A stretch of DNA of 64,000 bases from assembly GCA_013407085.1 (NCBI GenBank), contig JACCGJ010000209.1, positions 1 through 64,000 of the forward strand, read 5' to 3'. The position numbers were made by a program, and so were the translations under genes. Under the pieces are notes generated by a model. It saw only the letters and a program-made list of their open reading frames with translations, was not told where the DNA came from and ran no database searches. The stretch's first letter is position 1. Every line of letters starts with the position of its first letter. This document shows positions 59,273-64,000 of this stretch, one piece after another. The DNA comes from Atriophallophorus winterbourni. Lineage: Eukaryota > Platyhelminthes > Trematoda > Plagiorchiida > Microphallidae.

Positions 59273-59337
59273 GTGTTGCTCACATCCCCGAACTTACACT
59301 CCGGTAGTGGAGTAAGTTCGGGGGATGTGAGCAACAC
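59273..59337. repeat. Foldback (inverted repeat) centred on the ribozyme cleavage site
   Basis: Left arm 59273-59302 (GTGTTGCTCACATCCCC and on) is the reverse complement of the right arm 59309-59337 apart from two small indels, around a six-base centre GGTAGT. The centre contains the predicted cut of the family's hammerhead (GGTA|GTGG). Confidence 0.85.
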
Positions 59338-59471
59338 ATTACTTTGGTCATCCATAAGCGCCTTGAGTGCTTGACCACGAATCACTTTGTGATTATGTGT
59401 TTGAACATCGTGGTTCGTTGTACGAACCTTATGCAACAGTGGTATTCAAGTATAACCTTGTTTACCATATT
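59307..59471 (+). repeat. Hammerhead-repeat monomer, 5' part
   Basis: Begins exactly at the first base after the predicted cleavage site (GTGGAGTAAGTTCGGGGGAT) and runs through the GGTTCG/CGAACC hairpin to ACCTTGTTTACC. The 3' quarter with the ribozyme is missing. Confidence 0.8.
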
Positions 59472-59511
59472 ATATTACTCTTTTATAAATAAAGCAAATT
59501 GAAGGCGTTCA

Positions 59512-59760
59512 AAAACCATGTTCTGAACCGCACGGATGTGCAATCGTACAGTACTTCTGTGCCACGCAGCTAACACCGCACGAAATTGATTTGCCACTGG
59601 TACTGAGCTGCAAACGGAAACACGCTGGAGTCTCACTGCTATTTCTCCTTTCTAGGCCTGGGCAATCTGACAGTATCTCAGCCCACGTGCAGTTTATGAC
59701 TTTGCGGCACTTTGCCTGGATCAGGCTTGTGATTTCATACATCATACATACATCTACTAT
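59512..59760 (+). repeat. SINE-like repeat, copy 1
   Basis: Contains CGGATGTGCAATCGTACAGT, CTGGAGTCTCACTGC, CTAGGCCTGGGCAA, GCGGCACTTTGCCTGGATCA, ending in a CATA-rich tail. Shared with three other copies at 61283-62480. Confidence 0.7.
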
Positions 59761-60214
59761 GAACCCGCCACTCTCATTCCGTTTTAAAACCTGGTTCCCA
59801 TGTATTTCTCTGAAGATCTCAAAATGCTTGATCCTTGGTCGAATCCGAGGCGTCTGGTAACCTGAAATGTTCGTTAGTAAACATTGTATGTAAAAACAGA
59901 CACCATTTTGGGTCAAAATGTGGAGAAATGCCATCAGGTAGCCCACAATAACATGACGCGTTTCCACGGGTGTGCAAATCATCGGCAGCGACGAGCTGTG
60001 TCAAAGAACAATACAAATACGAAAATCTACACAGCCGATTAACAATGAATGATATATTCCGGTTAAGTCCTGCTTTTCGAACGTCATAAACTACTTATTA
60101 ATAAAATCTGACTTTAAACCAAAATTAAATATGGCTTCAAGCGAACCAGAATGAACGCAGGAAAGTGTTAACAATACAGGAGTATGAAAAGAAAGTTTGC
60201 AATGAATCACGCAA
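59761..60214. other. No recognisable gene
   Basis: Spacer; frames here are short or are shadows of the SINE-like repeat. Confidence 0.45.
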
Positions 60215-60290
60215 AGCAGATGTTAACCTTTCGCTTCTGACAGAAACTTCGTCAGACAAAAGGCGTCAGTGCGAACAGGGTGCAGGTTTA
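60215..60290 (-). ncRNA. PLE-associated hammerhead ribozyme
   Basis: Minus strand: CTGACGA (60255-60249), A, GTTTCTG/CAGAAGC stem II (one G-U wobble), GAAA (60232-60229), GGTTA. Stem I is short (TGT with ACA). Same extra A after CTGACGA as in the first PLE. Confidence 0.7.
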
Positions 60291-60687
60291 AATGGCATTT
60301 TTGACCAATCATAGTTTATCTAAGATAGAGAAGCAAGATCAAGGCAAATGATCAGACCCCCTACATGCTGCGCCAATTACAAAATTGTTTATTTTTGTGT
60401 GCAGGTGCGGACAGCGTCAGCTGACCGACTGCTTACATAATCCGTGTACACATTAGGGGTTATGGACGTTAAACCTAATCCACAGTAAAAACCGAACACT
60501 AGATTGTTGAGATATCCTCCTCATCCACCTTGTTCACCACATTCGCCCCAGACTTTGTTATTTCAACTGCCTCAGCGTGAAGTCTTTATCATATAAGCTT
60601 TCACACCCCGCCTTATTACCCCTAAGTTATCCAGACCCACGCTGTGACCCGTGTCAAGTACGTGTTCAGCTAGAGAAGAATACCAAA

Positions 60688-61198
60688 TCAGTGATTGGTA
60701 TTCACGGGGATTGCGGGGTTGCTTTCAACTTGTTTCCGATGTTCGTTTACCCTAGTGCAAAGTTCTCTAGACGTTTGCTCAATGTAAACACCCGGAAAAC
60801 CTTTGCACTTGATTTTGTAGATACAGTTGGTCGCACAAACTAATGGAATCTCATTTTTGAGATGCATTAATACGGAGCAGAGCGTTCTACCTTTCTTAAA
60901 TGTTACTCTAACAGCTGCGTTATTCACGATTCCTTTGGGAGGCGCATTTGTCATACGGTAGAGAAACCGTAGCTCGCCAAAATTATCCCGTTTTCGGTTT
61001 CGGATGTTTAAGCCGGTTCAAATGACGCTTAATTAAACTCCTGGGGTCACCACGATCTGCAATTGGACGATGAACTTCTTGACGAGCTCGTTTCTTATCG
61101 GCACCATCACTGCAGAGGTGTTCAACCTTGTACAACAGCGATTTCACTACAGACTGAAATACCCTTTTAGGATGCGCAGATGTGCACTTCGAAACCAC
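60688..61198 (-). pseudogene. PLE linker and GIY-YIG endonuclease
   Basis: 60983-61198 is the linker frame. After a shift, 60688-60954 carries CATNCIYKIKCKGFPGVYIE (GIY then YIE, usually YIG) and QTSRELCTRVNEHRK. After another break the helix LAEHVLDTGHSVGLDNLGVI is readable at 60600-60680. The Cys pair around the GIY motif (CIYKIKC) is intact, unlike in the copy at 15487. Confidence 0.85.
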
Positions 61199-61210
61199 AT
61201 CGGTGTCGAT

Positions 61211-61275
61211 TGGCTTACGATATAACGAAAAAGTTACAAAAAATTTGCTCTAACCGATTCATTGCAAACTTTCTT
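61211..61275 (+). repeat. PLE terminal-repeat remnant, opposite direction
   Basis: CGAAAAAGTTACAAAAAATT then TGCTCTAACCGATTCATTGC matches the region just after the hammerhead at 16061-16100. It abuts the 5' truncation point of the minus-strand PLE, making a head-to-tail inverted junction. Confidence 0.6.
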
Positions 61276-61282
61276 TTCGAGA

Positions 61283-61500
61283 TTATGGATTCCCGATCGA
61301 AATCACAAAGCTGATCCAAGCAAATTGCCGCACAGCCATAGACTGCACGTAGGCAAAGATAAGGTCAGGTTGCCCAGGCGTAGACAGATATGGAGAAGGA
61401 AAAAGCAATGGCAGTGAGACTCCAGCGTGTATTCGCGTGCAGCTAACTACCGGTGGTGTTACCTGTACAGCACAAAAGTACTGCATGAAGTATGAGAATG
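61283..61500 (-). repeat. SINE-like repeat, copy 2
   Basis: Minus-strand copy of the family at 59512: CACGCTGGAGTCTCACTGCC, CGCCTGGGCAACCTGAC, GCGGCAATTTGCTTGGATCA. Confidence 0.7.
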
Positions 61501-62101
61501 GGAATACAAAATATGAAACGGAAATTGTGGTACAGACAATTCACAAACCCACCCACCCATCCAAACAGAAATACAAGCGCTTTTCGTGGGAATCATGTAT
61601 TAAGATTTTGTTTCAGTGGATTTTTTAATGCCAAATGTGGTTCGCTGTGAAAAGAAACATAAAAGAAGTAGGAAATATTAGAAAATAAAAAGGTAAACAA
61701 ATGCGTGAATACAAAACATAATGCCATACTGAGAAAAGAATAGTTAAAATGGATTCGAGTGGTCATAATTTATATAACCAAAAACGGAATATGGTAAAAA
61801 TGCAGCCAGGTTACTGCATGTGTCTGTTGCATCATACAATCACTGGAATAATGACAACCGCTGTGGAAATACAACGTACTTCACGACTAGACGGGAAATT
61901 CAAGTGACACATTAATATGTCATCTAAGAGAAAGGAGCGCTGACTCTAAGGTGAGATCCAACAATATTCAAGCCATTATTATAATTCCCCGATCGGCGAC
62001 AAACATTTTCCATTACAATTTTCAAACCAATTTGTGCTTGATAACATCGTAGACGGTTTGCGGAGCTGACCAAAACTAGAAAGCTAAAAAAGCAACAACA
62101 C
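61501..62101. other. No recognisable gene
   Basis: Spacer. Confidence 0.5.
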
Positions 62102-62344
62102 GACGATGTGCTGAGCTGCACGGATGTGCAATCGTACAGTACTTATGTGCTGTGCTAAATTGATTGGCCATCGGTGGTGAGCTGCTTGCTGAAACATGCT
62201 GGAGTCTCACTACCATTTCTATTTTCTTTCTCATATCTGTCTAGGCCTGGGCAACCTGACAGTATCTTAGCCCACGTACAGTCTATGACTGTGCGGCACT
62301 TTGCCTGGATCAGGCTTGTGCTTTCATATATACATACATACATA
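62102..62344 (+). repeat. SINE-like repeat, copy 3
   Basis: Best match to copy 1: CGGATGTGCAATCGTACAGT, CATGCTGGAGTCTCACTACC, TCTAGGCCTGGGCAACCTGA, GCGGCACTTTGCCTGGATCA, followed by a clean (CATA)n tail at 62325-62344. Confidence 0.75.
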
Positions 62345-62480
62345 CTGAGCTGCACGCGAAAACAAGCTGAAGTCTCTCTGCCACGTTCTCATTTTCTCTT
62401 ACATCTATCTAAACATGAGCAACCTGATAAACTCTAAGGCAACGCGCAGTCTCTGACTGTTCGCCAATTTGCCCGGACGT
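62345..62480 (+). repeat. SINE-like repeat, copy 4 (diverged, tandem to copy 3)
   Basis: CTGAGCTGCACGCGAAAACA, then GAAGTCTCTCTGCC, TGAGCAACCTGATAA and GCCAATTTGCCCGGACG: the second half of the unit, about 20% diverged by eye, placed directly after the tail of copy 3. Confidence 0.65.
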
Positions 62481-62946
62481 TTTATGGTCATCATCATCAT
62501 CAAAGACAGCATTACACCGGTAGCACGTACCGAATGCTTAACTGCCATACAACCATGATAAAGTAAAATCCTAAAAGATGGGGAAGGGTGGGACTTAAAT
62601 TGCTACGGCTTCTGTAGAAGAGTAAGCACAAACAAATTGGGAAGAGGTGCCTACACCTCGAATGGAACATACATTCAAACAAGTTTCGTGAACGAGTAGA
62701 GCAACATCAGCACGGCAGCTTCCTTGCGGCTTTCACTGTCATGCTTCTACTAAAAGAACATCACGTACATCGCTCGAACTGAGGGGATACACGAAACTGC
62801 TAATCGCGCGAACGTTAAATTTGAACTTGTTGTAGTCGGCTGCAAATCACTTGCCCGAGTTAACAGCAAGCTGTGTGCACATTTTGATTTTGCTTGAATT
62901 GGCCAAGAATAACAATTGGTTGTTGTTAAATGAGCATACAATGTCC
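62481..62946. other. 3' flank of RRP15; nothing recognised
   Basis: Contains a short CATCATCATCATCA run near 62490. No coding signal; probably includes the RRP15 3' untranslated region. Confidence 0.4.
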
Positions 62947-63795
62947 TTAATGGATAAGAAGCGAAATGCTACGATAGATCACATCATCACTAAAAATAAT
63001 CTCCATAAATTTGATACACTCGGAGAAAACAATAAACCGATTCTCAACCAAACACACGTTCAAGTTTATAAAATTCTGGTCGATGTTACAGAACCAGAAA
63101 GTTGAGGCTACCACGCTATCGCCACGCTTCCAAGAAAACGGACAGCATAAACGTACTAATTTTCGCTTCTTCCTCGGTGGTTCAATATTGCCTGTGGAAT
63201 TTTTAGAAGGTTCAATATTTTCTGAAGAGGCTTCTAATGAATCTTTCGCTTTGGAACGAGGTAAGCCAGCTGAGAGACGATCCAAAAAATCCGAAGTAGT
63301 CAGTTGTGTTAGAATACGTTCTTTATGAGTTTCCAGTATATCGCCTCGGTCTAGCTGAGCATTCAACTCAGACTGATGCTGCCGAACTGCGTTAAACAAT
63401 GCAACGACACCGCGGGTAGCTTGCGAACGTAGACGTCGTTCACGAGCATATTCACATTCGATTTCTTCTTGTGTCGCCCGTGCAGGACCGGGCTTTCTGG
63501 CCAGGCAAGAATGTGACTTGCGAACACCAGCGGCGGCAAGTGGATACTTGTACCCCTAGAAACGTCAATCAAGATGAAAACAAAATTTACTTCTCGAAGC
63601 CATCTCCGGCGTTCCGCGACCGACAGATGAGCAGTACTTGCTTCAGTGAGCTTGTCTCCTTGTTCATCTTTAGCAAGTTGCTTTTCATGGTCAGTTTTGG
63701 CCAACGATAGTATTGGATGCTTATCGATAGGATATGTTTCGCCCAAGATTTTCCGAAGGACATCAGCTAAAACGCCGTAATGCATTCTCGACGTT
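62947..63795 (-). CDS. RRP15: RRP15-like ribosomal RNA processing protein, 3' exons
   Basis: Rrp15 acts in the nucleolus in maturation of the large ribosomal subunit. The exon 63795-63591 (acceptor CATTTTCAG) encodes HYGVLADVLRKILGETY and KHPILSLAKTDHEKQLAKD, the N-terminal part of the Rrp15 domain. A 35-nt intron (63590-63556, GTAAAT to TTTCTAG) keeps phase 0. The next exon reads GYKYPLAAAGVRK, then YARERRLRSQATRGVVALFN and AVRQHQSELNAQ, the core signature of the family (ATRGVV.LFNAV), and ILTQLTTSDFLDRL. It continues through a basic PRKKRKL and ends at 62947 after a W...D.F segment that resembles the conserved C-terminal motif. A further 30-nt phase-0 intron at 63156-63127 is possible. The acidic N terminus lies beyond the window. 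Confidence 0.85.
63127..63156 (-). other. RRP15: Possible 30-nt intron in RRP15
   Basis: Minus strand: after the codon for Leu in PRKKRKL, GTACGT to TTGGAAG, exactly ten codons. Both spliced and unspliced forms stay open, so only transcripts can decide. Confidence 0.35.
63556..63590 (-). other. RRP15: 35-nt micro-intron in RRP15
   Basis: Minus strand: exon CGAGAA, donor GTAAAT, acceptor GTTTCTAG, exon GGGTAC. Without splicing the upstream frame leaves the RRP15 sequence and the downstream frame has a TAG just before the exon; with it the Rrp15 homology is continuous. Confidence 0.8.
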
Positions 63796-64000
63796 CTGAA
63801 AATGATTCAACAGAATGACCATGAACAATTTAAGATATATTCGTAAGGATCGAATAATTGCGTTGTCGCGTAAAATTGAATGAAACAGAATAAACCACGT
63901 CTAATGGAGAAACAACGGCGAAAAAGAAGCGATCGGGACCGGAATATTGCAGATATAAGTCGCGTATTGAACACCATGCAACTATGGAATTTGTTAAGAG

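Larger units (their letters stand above)
60215..61205 (-). mobile_element. Penelope-like element, 3' part
   Basis: Minus strand, from 61205 down: the linker after reverse transcriptase (HPKRVFQSVVKSLLYKVEHL, then CSDGADKKRARQEV), GIY-YIG endonuclease (60954-60400) and a hammerhead at 60220-60265. This is the order known for PLEs. The reverse transcriptase itself is missing (5' truncation near 61205). Confidence 0.85.

Noticed and set aside
62490..62510. CATCATCATCATCA run as a regulatory repeat
   Set aside because: Short simple repeat with no further support.
63471..63710. Plus-strand 79-codon frame
   Set aside because: Shadow of RRP15 on the opposite strand.
1..64000. CRISPR arrays, bacterial operons, tRNA or rRNA genes
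   Set aside because: No direct-repeat/spacer arrays, no ribosome-binding-site-led gene runs, and no cloverleaf or rRNA core that I could find; the content is eukaryotic throughout.

Overview
The window looks like intergenic and intronic DNA from a flatworm, most likely a digenean trematode. It is AT-rich, has long (AT)n runs and very small introns (30-50 nt), and is dominated by CR1-like and RTE-like non-LTR retrotransposons, a Ty3/Gypsy fragment and Penelope-like elements (PLEs) that carry hammerhead ribozymes. Species cannot be fixed from the sequence alone. Almost every transposon reading frame is broken, so most of these copies are fossils.

Layout. 1-8.7 kb: mostly unrecognised AT-rich DNA, one hammerhead repeat monomer (4.03-4.30 kb), two candidate exons of an unknown gene (6.26-6.33 and 6.90-7.13 kb) and a minus-strand hammerhead (7.96-8.02 kb). 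8.7-12.1 kb: a near full-length RTE element. 12.9-14.1 kb: an internally deleted CR1. 14.5-16.3 kb: a PLE 3' part (GIY-YIG endonuclease plus hammerheads). 16.3-22 kb: little of note apart from small CR1 and hammerhead fragments. 22-26.4 kb: a CR1 copy with an RTE tail inserted in it, followed by a compound CR1 fragment. 26.6-28.2 kb: a deleted Gypsy element. 28.4-29.3 kb: a tandem hammerhead-repeat array. 30.0-33.9 kb: a Russian-doll insertion (CR1 holding a chimeric RTE, which holds another CR1). 34.96-35.16 kb: a likely first coding exon of a membrane protein. 38.7-39.8 kb: CR1. 39.9-41.65 kb: a candidate two-exon secreted or membrane protein gene on the minus strand, with PLE ends in its intron. 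44.3-46.7 kb: LTR-like and CR1 fragments. 49.2-52.3 kb: the best preserved CR1 (minus strand). 54.0-55.6 kb: a host-type gene of unknown function on the minus strand, with one in-frame TGA that a 51-nt intron could remove. 56.8-57.7 kb: CR1. 58.5-62.5 kb: hammerhead repeats, a second PLE (minus strand) and a SINE-like repeat family. 62.9-64.0 kb: the 3' exons of RRP15, a ribosome-biogenesis gene (minus strand).

The most interesting theme is the number of type I hammerhead ribozyme motifs in two unrelated contexts. In the first, tandem 241-nt monomers have a very short, self-complementary stem III, the arrangement expected to cleave as a tandem dimer and release unit-length RNA. In the second, hammerheads lie downstream of PLE endonuclease domains. 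A perfect-looking foldback at 59.27-59.34 kb is centred on the predicted cleavage site, which suggests that cleaved monomer RNA, not genomic DNA, was the template for spreading.
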